Source: Chitinophagaceae bacterium (GTDB lineage Bacteria > Bacteroidota > Bacteroidia > Chitinophagales > Chitinophagaceae). From it: DNA of 55,177 nucleotides. Where the stretch lies: contig JADBXR010000013.1 in NCBI GenBank assembly GCA_020403425.1, forward strand, positions 1 to 55,177, read 5' to 3'. The position numbers and the translations under genes were made by a program. Under the pieces are notes generated by a model that saw nothing but the letters and a program-made list of their open reading frames with translations, had not been told where the DNA came from and did no database searches. This document shows, in pieces, positions 1 to 7,018 of the stretch (the stretch's first letter is position 1; the number at the start of each line of letters is the position of its first letter).

Positions 1-57
1 AGCCAATTGTTCCAGTCGCTCAGAGGGTATTAGACGAATCAGGGCATCTACTTTCAT
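1..57 (-). CDS. partial gene running off the left edge, possibly a transposase N-terminus
   Basis: On the minus strand an ATG at 55-57 opens a frame of 19 codons that is still open at base 1 and begins MKVDALIRLIPSERLEQLA. Only the first 19 residues are in the window. The composition, an acidic and leucine-rich amphipathic start, reminds me of the N-terminus of some Bacteroidota IS4-type transposases, but this is memory of a pattern and not an alignment. The gene would be transcribed away from the rest of the window. A fortuitous open frame this short is also possible. Confidence 0.35.
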   Translation of the reverse strand, partial: MKVDALIRLIPSERLEQLA

Positions 58-120
58 CTTCCTTAAACGATCAAATACCCATAAATCGTGTTTAAATGCC
101 TATTTCTTCCGAACACCTGT

Positions 121-213
121 GGTCAGGCGACCAACAACGGCGGAGGGTAGGTTCGTTTTTGAGTTTGATCTACGATAGTGACAGTTGTTGGTCAGGCGAC
201 CAACAACGGCGGA
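121..213. repeat. two direct copies of a 24-bp hairpin-forming intergenic repeat
   Basis: The same 24 bases, starting GGTCAGGCGACCAACAACGG, occur at 121-144 and 190-213. In the second copy the preceding bases complete a perfect palindrome: GTTGTTGGTC (184-193), AGGC loop, GACCAACAAC (198-207). The first copy keeps only the core GGTC-AGGC-GACC. The stretch is non-coding, lies between the edge ORF and the GNAT gene, and looks like a REP-type dispersed element. There is no U-tract, so a terminator is less likely. Confidence 0.6.
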
Positions 214-219
214 AGTATG

Positions 220-263
220 TTATAGTTAACTTATAGCTAAGTTATAGCGAACTTATAGTTAAG
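220..263. repeat. four tandem 11-bp repeats (TTATAGYTAAS)
   Basis: Units TTATAGTTAAC (220-230), TTATAGCTAAG (231-241), TTATAGCGAAC (242-252) and TTATAGTTAAG (253-263) follow each other without gaps. The 11-bp period is close to one helical turn and is not a multiple of three, so it is unlikely to be coding. The remaining bases 264-434 hold nothing I recognise apart from a 10-bp palindrome CCGTTAACGG at 328-337. Confidence 0.7.
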
Positions 264-434
264 TCATCCCTATGGTTGTCCAGGTGCTACCCGGTAATAC
301 TTCGGTGCTGGTCCGGTAGTGATCCAGCCGTTAACGGGGGGGCTATGGTATGGCTATTGTGAGGGTAAGTGGTGCGTATTGAATGGACAATGGTGAGTTC
401 TTCGCATGATCTTCCGGCTGGGGCAGGGATCTAC

Positions 435-1112
435 TCATCTCCGCTGAAACACCCCAAAATACATATCGGTCCGGTGCGCAAAACCGAGGCGTTCGTACAT
501 TTTAATGGCACGCTGGTTATCCCATTTTACGTGGAGGAAGGGGATAGCCCCTTTATCGATGATCTGTTGTGCGATCAGTGATACCAGCACGGCACCATAC
601 CCCTTGCCCTCATAATCGGGGTGGGTGCATACGGCGCTGATCTCTGTGAAGCCGTTCAGGTGCAGTCGCTCGCCGGCCATGGCTACCAGTCTTTCGCCGT
701 CGAAAATGCCGTGGTAATTGCCAAAATCAATGGTATGTTCGAGAAAGGGGCCGGGTTTGGTGAGGGCAGTTAAAGCCAGCATGGCCGGTACATGGGAACT
801 GTTCAGCGGCTGGGTGTCGATCTCGCCATTGTGGTAGGGCGTGAAATCGGTGCAGGTCATCTGGTGCAGTGTGGTAGAGAATTTCAGCTCCCAGGCAGCG
901 ATCAGTTCTACGGGTTCTTTGATCATGACCGACCAGGAACGGCCGGCGGGTAAACACGCATACAGGGTCTGCTGCAGGGTGGCGCTCCAATAGGGCAGTG
1001 CTGCAAAGGGCGATACGTCTGCGGGGAAATAGCCTGTTACCTGGTCGCCCAGGTTAAAATGGCTGTCCACACTATTGAGCGCCTGCCATACGGGATTGTC
1101 TAATACTTGCAA
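435..1112 (-). CDS. GNAT family N-acetyltransferase (FR47-like)
   Basis: The 225-aa protein has a C-terminal acetyltransferase fold. Motif A is visible as the acetyl-CoA loop HPDYEGKGYGAVLVS, followed by a late strand and helix with NQRAIKMYERLGF, typical of FR47-like GNATs that acetylate an amine. The N-terminal ~110 residues are a degenerate GNAT-like half, as is common for this group. The frame has no ATG before residue 63. The N-terminal sequence looks like the true family start and begins at a TTG (1110-1112), so I call a TTG start. Substrate unknown. It stands alone, and its 3' side faces the repeat-rich left edge. Confidence 0.8.
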   Translation of the reverse strand: MQVLDNPVWQALNSVDSHFNLGDQVTGYFPADVSPFAALPYWSATLQQTLYACLPAGRSWSVMIKEPVELIAAWELKFSTTLHQMTCTDFTPYHNGEIDTQPLNSSHVPAMLALTALTKPGPFLEHTIDFGNYHGIFDGERLVAMAGERLHLNGFTEISAVCTHPDYEGKGYGAVLVSLIAQQIIDKGAIPFLHVKWDNQRAIKMYERLGFAHRTDMYFGVFQRR

Positions 1113-1217
1113 GGGATCGGGGTGTATTGCTGAAAGGCAAAGGTACTAAAACCAAGAAGTTATATGTGTTATTCAATAAAGGATCCATGGTAACTGTCTG
1201 CGTAACCTCTGAACACG

Positions 1218-1288
1218 CTTGTTCTTTGCGGTTGGTGCCAATGCTATCCAACCGCAGAGAACGGGGAGCGGGGAGGTTTCGCGGAGGA
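1218..1288. repeat. hairpin repeat element, copy A (downstream of the hydrogenase protease)
   Basis: Arms TTCTTTGCGGTTGG (1222-1235) and CCAACCGCAGAGAA (1248-1261) pair over 14 bp with one G-U, around a 12-nt loop. They are followed by AGGTTTCGCGGAGG. The same architecture recurs at 2561-2657 in the same orientation. It ends five bases before the stop codon of the protease gene, and no U-tract follows. Confidence 0.65.
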
Positions 1289-1292
1289 AAAG

Positions 1293-1802
1293 CTAGGCCA
1301 GCAGGACCGCGGAGTGGTGTTTTTTGGCTTCGAGTATCTCCAGTGCCTTGTCGGTGACCAGCTGCAGCAGGTCGGGCATGATCCTCTCCACTGCGGGGGT
1401 CATGTCAATGCCTTGCTGCTGAATGCTTTCGATGCTTACGACGAAGAGGTAGATATGCGGCATTTTCTCCATCCATTGCAGGGCGCTCACCATATCGCGC
1501 AGACCGATATCGTGGGTGCTCATGGCGCGGGGAAAATCTTTGGCAAAACGGGGTTCTATCAGGCGGATGGTACCGGGTGGGTTACCATCCAGGGTGGCAT
1601 CGATGAGGATCACGGTATCATGGTCCTCAAAATACTGCAGGAGATAGAAGCCACCGGTTCCCCCATCGACTATCTCGATATTTTCCGGTAGCTGCTTCTC
1701 CTGCAGCCTCAGTGCAGTGTGTACGCCTACACCCTCATCCCCCATGAGGTAATTACCGATGCCCAGGATCAACAGGTTTGGATTGGGTGCTGTCATAATC
1801 AT
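1293..1802 (-). CDS. hyaD: [NiFe]-hydrogenase maturation endopeptidase (HyaD/HupD type)
   Basis: This 169-aa protease removes the C-terminal peptide of the hydrogenase large subunit after nickel insertion. It matches the HybD/HyaD family: an N-terminal GIGNYLMGDEGVGVH with the metal-binding Glu, a central IDATLDG with the second acidic ligand, and THDIGLRDMV with the His ligand. Its ATG overlaps the stop of the upstream cytochrome b gene by four bases (ATGA), so the two are translationally coupled. A second in-frame ATG two codons in is an alternative start. It is the last gene of the structural operon and lies just before hairpin repeat copy A. Confidence 0.92.
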   Translation of the reverse strand: MIMTAPNPNLLILGIGNYLMGDEGVGVHTALRLQEKQLPENIEIVDGGTGGFYLLQYFEDHDTVILIDATLDGNPPGTIRLIEPRFAKDFPRAMSTHDIGLRDMVSALQWMEKMPHIYLFVVSIESIQQQGIDMTPAVERIMPDLLQLVTDKALEILEAKKHHSAVLLA

Positions 1803-2527
1803 TGTTTAACCTTATTGGGTGTGTGGTGTTCCTCGTTCTGGAACACATCTTCTTCAATGAATTTCCAGCCGCCGCCCATACTGCTCATTTCTCCCCGTCC
1901 TTCCACGTAGTCATGGTAAAACACGAGGTATACATGTATCACCGCAAAAAGAATGAAGAACCACATGGCCCAGTGATGGATCTGCCGGGTCATGATATCG
2001 CCGCCGAACAAAGCCGGTACCCAGCTGAATAACTTGGGCAGCCACCAGGTTCCCATGGAAGCATAGAGGCCAAACCCTGTTAAACACTGGATGAGGAAAG
2101 CCCAGAAAGTCAGGAAATAAATAAATCCAGCCATTGCATTATGCCCGATGCTGATATGCTCTTTGCCACGCAGCATCAGGATATCGATCTTGAATACGGC
2201 CCACATTTCCTTGATGAATTTCCGCGAAGTGGGGATGAACTGGCGCCAGTTGGCGTATTTGTTGCCCACAAAACCCCAGTATAACCGGAACAGGAAATTG
2301 AAGAAGAAGATATAGGACGCAATAAAATGGATCACACGTACCCAGCCCATGGTGAAACGCATGGCAGCTTCATCCTTGCTCTGCAAAGCCAGCGGATCGG
2401 CAATGAAGAAACCCGTGATGATGAGCGCGATGATGGCCAGTGCGTTCAGCCAGTGATAATACCGTACGGGCAGCTCCCATACATATACGCGGCGGAGACG
2501 GTGAACATGCAGGTATTTTGTTTTCAT
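1799..2527 (-). CDS. hyaC: Ni/Fe-hydrogenase b-type cytochrome subunit
   Basis: A 242-aa integral membrane di-haem cytochrome that anchors the hydrogenase and passes electrons from H2 to quinone. Four hydrophobic segments are visible, around residues 22-42, 65-85, 130-155 and 185-205. Histidines sit where haem ligands are expected: the His of RYYHWLNA, the His of VRVIHFIASY, HHWAMWF and the His of VIHVYLVFYHDY. The frame is open upstream to 2608, but those codons fall inside hairpin repeat copy B. I therefore start at the ATG at 2525-2527 (MKTKYLHVHRLRR). It is separated from the large subunit by 140 bp holding the hairpin element and overlaps hyaD by 4 bp. Confidence 0.92.
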   Translation of the reverse strand: MKTKYLHVHRLRRVYVWELPVRYYHWLNALAIIALIITGFFIADPLALQSKDEAAMRFTMGWVRVIHFIASYIFFFNFLFRLYWGFVGNKYANWRQFIPTSRKFIKEMWAVFKIDILMLRGKEHISIGHNAMAGFIYFLTFWAFLIQCLTGFGLYASMGTWWLPKLFSWVPALFGGDIMTRQIHHWAMWFFILFAVIHVYLVFYHDYVEGRGEMSSMGGGWKFIEEDVFQNEEHHTPNKVKQ

Positions 2528-2560
2528 ATTGAAATTCTTAATGATAATGTATATCGTTTT

Positions 2561-2657
2561 TCCTCTGCGGAAGCTCCCTGTTCTCCTGTTCTCTGCGGTT
2601 GGATGCAACTGATGCCAATCGCAGAGAACAGGAGAGGCAGAGGTTTCGCAGAGCTTT
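2561..2657. repeat. hairpin repeat element, copy B (inside the hydrogenase operon)
   Basis: An inner stem pairs 2582-2602 with 2615-2635, 20 of 21 positions, around a 12-nt loop. An outer stem pairs CTCTGCGGAA (2563-2572) with TTTCGCAGAG (2644-2653). The core (TTCTCTGCGGTTGG, then CCAATCGCAGAGAA) and the trailing AGGTTTCGCAGAG match copy A at 1218-1288. It sits between large-subunit and cytochrome genes, where it could act as a processing or attenuation hairpin; that role is inference. Confidence 0.75.
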
Positions 2658-2667
2658 TAACGCAAGC

Positions 2668-4392
2668 TTATTCTCCCACCACGTTCACGCGGCTGATGGT
2701 TGTGCCTTCCTCATCGTACAGGTGAACGCTGCAGGCCATACAGGGGTCGAAACTGTGTATGGTGCGCAGGATCTCCAGCGGCTGTTTCTCATCGTGTACC
2801 GGCGTATCGATCAGGGATGATTCGTAGGCAGATAAACCACCTTTATTATCTCTCGGTGATGCGTTCCAGGTAGTAGGTACCACCAGCTGGTAGTTGGCGA
2901 TCTTCTGGTCCTCAATATTGATCCAGTGTGCCAGGGCACCGCGAGGCGCTTCGGCATGTCCCACACCCACGGCCTGTTTGGGCCAGGTAGCTGGATCGAA
3001 CAGTGTGGTATCCGCCATCCGGGTATCGCCGTTCTTGATATTGGCGATCAGTTTATCGAAGAATTCCAGTCCCCACTGCGCCACCAGTACGCTTTCCAGT
3101 CCGCGGGCCGCTGTTCTGCCCAGCGTAGAGAACAGGGCGGTAACCGGCACGTTCAGGTCTTTCAGCGCTTTGTCCACCACAGCTTTGTAATCTTCCCTGC
3201 CGCGGGCATAACCGATGAGCACCCTTGCCAGCGGACCAACTTCCATGGCATTGCCTTTCCAGCGGGGTGTTTTCAGGTAACTGTATTTCTGCGTGGTATC
3301 CAGGTGTTCGAATGGTGGTTTGGGTCCGGTGTATTTCACTTTGCTCTCTCCTTTCCAGGGGTGCAGACCGATCTCGTCGCCGCCTTTGTATTCGTACCAG
3401 GAATGTTTCACGAATTCCTGTACCTCATCGTCTTTGCGCAGGTCAACGTCCATCACTTTGCTGATATCCTTGTTCAGGATGGCGCCGGATGGGAATTTGA
3501 ATGAAGATGCATCGCGGTAACCATTGGTGGGCAGGTCTCCATAGGCCAGGAAATTACCCAGTCCGCCGCCGATAGCGCCCCAGTCCTTGTAGAACGAAGC
3601 GATGGCCATCAGGTCGGGAATGTATACCTGCTCAATGAATTCCTTACCGTCTTTCATCAGCTGTTCCACATAGGCTAGTCTTTCTGCGTTGATACCGCTC
3701 ACATCATCGATGCCGATGGCGCAGGCCATACCGCCTACCAGGTAGTTAGGGTGCGGGTTCTTACCGCCGAAAATGGCATGCACTTTTACGATCTCTTTCT
3801 GCCATTCCAGTGCTTCCAGGTAGTGGGCCAGGCCGATCAGGTTCACTTCGGCGGGCAGTTTGTAGGCGGGGTGTCCCCAGTAGCCGTTGGCAAAAATGCC
3901 CAACTGGCCGCTGGCCACGAATTTCTTGATACGCTCCTGTATGTCGCTGAAATAACCCACGGAACTCTTGGGCCATTTGGAGATGCTCTGTGCCAGTTCG
4001 GATGTTTTTTTCGGGTCGGCCTTCAGGGCGTTCACCACGTCTACCCAGTCCATGGCATGCAGGTGGTAAAAGTGAACCACGTGGTCGTGCATGTACTGCG
4101 CACAGAACATGATATTACGCACCAGTTCCGCATTGGGCGGGATGGTGATGCCAAGGGCGTCCTCCACACACCTTACAGAGGTAAGCGAGTGGATAGAGGT
4201 ACATACGCCGCAAACGCGGCCCACAAAGGCCCAGGCGTCGCGGGGGTCACGGCCCTGCAGGATCTCTTCCAGCAAACGTACCATGGTACCGCTGCTGTAG
4301 GCATCCTTGATCTTGCCGTTCTCGATATCTGCTTCTATACGCAGGTGACCTTCAATTCGGGTGATGGGGTCAACAACAATTCTTTTGCTCAT
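2668..4392 (-). CDS. hyaB: [NiFe]-hydrogenase large (catalytic) subunit, membrane-bound uptake type
   Basis: The 574-aa subunit carries the NiFe(CN)2CO active site that splits H2. The N-terminal L1 motif is GRVCGVCTSIHS (residues ~58-69), with both cysteines and the His. The C-terminal L2 motif is DPCMACSVH, with both cysteines and the His after which the protease cuts. The 17 residues after that His are the expected removable extension. Length and the opening DPITRIEGHLRIE are normal for group 1 enzymes. It starts 23 bp after the small-subunit stop, so the two are co-transcribed. A full set of hyp genes lies on the opposite side of the divergent promoter region. Confidence 0.96.
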   Translation of the reverse strand: MSKRIVVDPITRIEGHLRIEADIENGKIKDAYSSGTMVRLLEEILQGRDPRDAWAFVGRVCGVCTSIHSLTSVRCVEDALGITIPPNAELVRNIMFCAQYMHDHVVHFYHLHAMDWVDVVNALKADPKKTSELAQSISKWPKSSVGYFSDIQERIKKFVASGQLGIFANGYWGHPAYKLPAEVNLIGLAHYLEALEWQKEIVKVHAIFGGKNPHPNYLVGGMACAIGIDDVSGINAERLAYVEQLMKDGKEFIEQVYIPDLMAIASFYKDWGAIGGGLGNFLAYGDLPTNGYRDASSFKFPSGAILNKDISKVMDVDLRKDDEVQEFVKHSWYEYKGGDEIGLHPWKGESKVKYTGPKPPFEHLDTTQKYSYLKTPRWKGNAMEVGPLARVLIGYARGREDYKAVVDKALKDLNVPVTALFSTLGRTAARGLESVLVAQWGLEFFDKLIANIKNGDTRMADTTLFDPATWPKQAVGVGHAEAPRGALAHWINIEDQKIANYQLVVPTTWNASPRDNKGGLSAYESSLIDTPVHDEKQPLEILRTIHSFDPCMACSVHLYDEEGTTISRVNVVGE

Positions 4393-4415
4393 ATAACAAA
4401 TTGTATTGTTAGTAA

Positions 4416-5546
4416 TCAGGATTTGAGTTCTTGTTCATTCTGTTTGCCTTCTTCTTCCACTTGGCGGATCAGTTTTTTCTTGCGCACATTGGTCATCACG
4501 GCATGTCCGGCCAGTGCGGCGGCGGTCACGCCCAATGCCACTTTACCGAATGTGTCGGCATTGGCCTCAATACCAAATCCGGCAAAGGAAGAGCCGCGTT
4601 CGTAGAGCCGGCCATTGTCCCAGTAGTTCTCTTCCGAACAACCGATACAACCGTGTCCGGACTGTATGGGGAAGCTGGTGCCGTTGTTCCATTTCATCAC
4701 ACCGCAGGCATTATAGGTAGAAGGTCCTTTACAGCCCACTTTATACAGGCAGTAACCTTTTTTGGCGTTCTCGTCGTCGAAACTTTCCACGTACAGACCG
4801 GCATCGTAGAACGGACGGCGGTAGCAGGTATCGTGTACCCTTTTGCTGTAGAAGGCTTTGGGGCGACCCAGGCGGTCCAGCTCAGGAATGCGGTCGAAAG
4901 TGACCAGGTGAACGATCACCCCGGCCATCACTTCACCAATGGGGGGACAGCCCGGTACTTTGATCACGGGTTTGCCTTTCACCAGTTTATGGATCGGGGT
5001 GGCGCTGGTAGGATTGGGTTTGGCGCTCTGTACACAACCATTGCTGGCGCAACTGCCCCAGGCAATGATGGCTTTGGCGTTCTCGGCGGCCTCTTCCAGG
5101 ATCTGCAGCGAGGTCTTGCCCCCGATCATGCAATACACCCCGTCGGCGCCGGTAGGCACGCTGCCTTCCACGCATAAGATATATTCACCTTTGTATTTCT
5201 TCATGGTATTCTGCATCGCTTCCTCAGCCTGGAAACCCGATGCGGCCATCAGGGTCTCTGTGTAGTCGAGCGATATCTTGTCCAGCAGGATATCCGCCAC
5301 AATGGGGTGCGATGAGCGGATAAAACTCTCGCTGCAGCAGGTGCATTCCTGGAAGTGCAGCCAGATCACCGGTACGCGGGGTTTGGTTTCTAAAGCTTTG
5401 GCTACCTGTCCGATAGCCGTATTCTCCAGGCCGATGAAGGCCGTCATCATGCTCACGAACTGCAGAAAATCGCGACGGCTGTAGCCTTTTCGCTGTACCT
5501 CTTCGTAGTAGGTGGGTTGTTGTGTGGGAATGATCTCGTTAGACAT
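4416..5546 (-). CDS. hyaA: [NiFe]-hydrogenase small subunit, oxygen-tolerant type with Tat signal
   Basis: The 376-aa electron-transfer subunit begins with a twin-arginine signal (SRRDFLQF, Arg 24-25), so the folded heterodimer should be exported by Tat. The proximal cluster region reads ECTCCSESF (Cys 68, 70, 71), with GVYCMIGG and WGSCASNGC further on. This is the six-cysteine pattern of the [4Fe-3S] cluster in oxygen-tolerant membrane-bound hydrogenases such as E. coli Hyd-1, including both extra cysteines. Medial and distal cluster motifs ([28 protein letters not shown]) are present. A C-terminal hydrophobic helix (~residues 333-350) is the membrane anchor. It is the first gene of the leftward operon. 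Confidence 0.95.
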   Translation of the reverse strand: MSNEIIPTQQPTYYEEVQRKGYSRRDFLQFVSMMTAFIGLENTAIGQVAKALETKPRVPVIWLHFQECTCCSESFIRSSHPIVADILLDKISLDYTETLMAASGFQAEEAMQNTMKKYKGEYILCVEGSVPTGADGVYCMIGGKTSLQILEEAAENAKAIIAWGSCASNGCVQSAKPNPTSATPIHKLVKGKPVIKVPGCPPIGEVMAGVIVHLVTFDRIPELDRLGRPKAFYSKRVHDTCYRRPFYDAGLYVESFDDENAKKGYCLYKVGCKGPSTYNACGVMKWNNGTSFPIQSGHGCIGCSEENYWDNGRLYERGSSFAGFGIEANADTFGKVALGVTAAALAGHAVMTNVRKKKLIRQVEEEGKQNEQELKS

Positions 5547-5693
5547 GTTGGATAGATTTAAGAGGCTACAAAGTACTTGTCTACCCTACCTTTCGGAATG
5601 ACGTTTATCATCGGCTAAAATGATTATTGTCATATTTCTCCGGGGGTGCATTTGCTATTTTGCAGGAAATACCAACACGAAAAAAAAGATAAT
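5547..5693. promoter_or_regulatory. divergent promoter region of the hydrogenase locus
   Basis: These 147 bp separate the leftward hydrogenase operon from the rightward small-protein/hyp operon and must contain both promoters. I see only near-matches to the Bacteroidota -7 box TAnnTTTG, each one base short: TACTTTG on the minus strand (5569-5575) and TATTTTG on the plus strand (5656-5662). No obvious palindromic operator was found, and the regulator is unknown. Confidence 0.4.
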
Positions 5694-5885
5694 ATGAAAA
5701 AAGTAATTGCATCCCTGGCGGCCCTCACCCCCTTGTTCGCGCTGGCACATCCCGGTCATGGTGAAACGGAAGGTTATACCATCATCCACTACTTCACTGA
5801 GCCGCAACACCTGCTGGTAACACTGGGCGTAATGGTGCTGACCACCGTTTTTGTAGTGAAGGAGAGAAGAAAAAAACAATCCTGA
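5694..5885 (+). CDS. small HPGHG membrane protein heading the hyp operon
   Basis: A 63-aa protein starting at the ATG at 5694 (MKKVIASLAALTPLFALA). It has a cleavable signal peptide ending at ALA, then HPGHGETEG directly after the expected cut. A short His-containing stretch (IIHYFTEPQH) follows, then one hydrophobic helix (LLVTLGVMVLTTVFVV) and a basic tail ERRKKQS. HPGHG after a signal peptide resembles the mature N-terminus of HupE/UreJ nickel permeases, but this protein is far too short for HupE. It lies 19 bp before hypA and is the first gene of that operon. A periplasmic metal-binding role is plausible but unproven. Confidence 0.75.
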   Translation: MKKVIASLAALTPLFALAHPGHGETEGYTIIHYFTEPQHLLVTLGVMVLTTVFVVKERRKKQS

Positions 5886-5904
5886 CCATTAGCAACCCTG
5901 TACC

Positions 5905-6249
5905 ATGCACGAGTTATCCATAGTAATGAGTATCGTAGAACTGGCTTCTGCACAGGCGTCCCGCCACGATGCGTCTGTGATAGAAGAGATAGAGCTGGAT
6001 ATCGGCTGTCTGAGCGGTATTGAAATGGAATCGTTCGATTTTGCATGGAAGCAGGCTGTTAAAAGAACCATACTGGAGAATGCCCGTCGTACAGTGAACC
6101 GGATAGAAGGCAGGGCCCTGTGCCTTGACTGCAACACGGATTTTACGATGGAGCATCTGTACGATGGCTGTCCGAATTGCGGCAGTCATCTCAGCCAGAT
6201 CAGGAGCGGAAAGGAGCTGAAACTCCGCTCACTTGTACTACCCGATTAA
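5905..6249 (+). CDS. hypA: hydrogenase nickel incorporation protein HypA
   Basis: The 114-aa nickel chaperone delivers Ni to the hydrogenase large subunit together with HypB. It starts MHELSIVMSIV, with the essential nickel-binding His at position 2. A zinc site of two CxxC pairs (ALCLDCNTDF and DGCPNCGSH) lies in the C-terminal half. Length is normal. It is 19 bp upstream of hypB and part of the rightward hyp operon. Confidence 0.95.
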   Translation: MHELSIVMSIVELASAQASRHDASVIEEIELDIGCLSGIEMESFDFAWKQAVKRTILENARRTVNRIEGRALCLDCNTDFTMEHLYDGCPNCGSHLSQIRSGKELKLRSLVLPD

Positions 6250-6268
6250 TCTCACAAAAACCTTAGTT

Positions 6269-7006
6269 ATGTGTGCTACCTGTGGCTGCGGCCCCAATTC
6301 ACATCACCATGATCATTCGCATGATCATACCCACGAAAGTTCTCCCGGTAAAAAAGTAGTGGATGTTGAGCAGGATATCCTGCAGGAGAACAACCTGCTT
6401 GCCCAGCGCAACCGTGGTTTCTTCGAAGGAAGGAATATCCTCGCCATCAACCTTGTCAGTTCTCCCGGCTCGGGCAAGACCAGCCTGCTGGAGCGTACCC
6501 TTACCGACCTGAAAGGTGAACTCAGTTTTGCCGTGATCGAGGGCGACCAGCAAACGGCCAACGATGCGGACCGCATCCATGCCACCGGAACCAAAGTTAC
6601 CCAGATCAATACCGGCAAAGGCTGTCACCTGGACGCTCATATGGTGTTACACGCCGTACAGGGCATGAAACTGCAGGCCGATTCGGTACTGTTCATCGAG
6701 AACGTAGGTAACCTGGTATGTCCCGCCATGTTCGACCTGGGTGAACAGGAACGTGTGGTGGTGATCAGTGTAACGGAAGGTGAGGACAAACCGATCAAAT
6801 ATCCCGATATGTTCCATTCCTCCACTTTGTGCGTGATCAATAAAACGGACCTCCTGCCTTATGTGAAGTTCAATGTGGAGAAGGCCAAGGAATATGCCCG
6901 TAAAGTGAATCCCCAGCTGGAGATCATTGAGCTCAGCTGCACCAGCGGTGAGGGCATGAACCTGTGGTACGAATGGCTGAAGAGTAAAGTATTACAACCT
7001 GTATAA
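6269..7006 (+). CDS. hypB: hydrogenase nickel incorporation GTPase HypB
   Basis: A 245-aa GTPase that powers nickel insertion. I start at the ATG at 6269 because it places the family's N-terminal nickel motif CATCGCGP right after Met; the longer frame from 6233 overlaps hypA. A His-rich nickel-storage stretch (HHHDHSHDHTHE) follows, then the P-loop SSPGSGKTS, a switch region EGDQQTANDADR and the guanine motif NKTD. The central CH motif (TGKGCHLDAHMV) is the dimer-interface metal site. Located between hypA and hypF. Confidence 0.95.
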   Translation: MCATCGCGPNSHHHDHSHDHTHESSPGKKVVDVEQDILQENNLLAQRNRGFFEGRNILAINLVSSPGSGKTSLLERTLTDLKGELSFAVIEGDQQTANDADRIHATGTKVTQINTGKGCHLDAHMVLHAVQGMKLQADSVLFIENVGNLVCPAMFDLGEQERVVVISVTEGEDKPIKYPDMFHSSTLCVINKTDLLPYVKFNVEKAKEYARKVNPQLEIIELSCTSGEGMNLWYEWLKSKVLQPV

Positions 7007-7018
7007 CCCCCGCCACCG

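Noticed and set aside
2926..3504. 192-codon plus-strand frame over the hydrogenase large subunit
   Set aside because: Antisense shadow of conserved hyaB codons with low-complexity translation and no start context.
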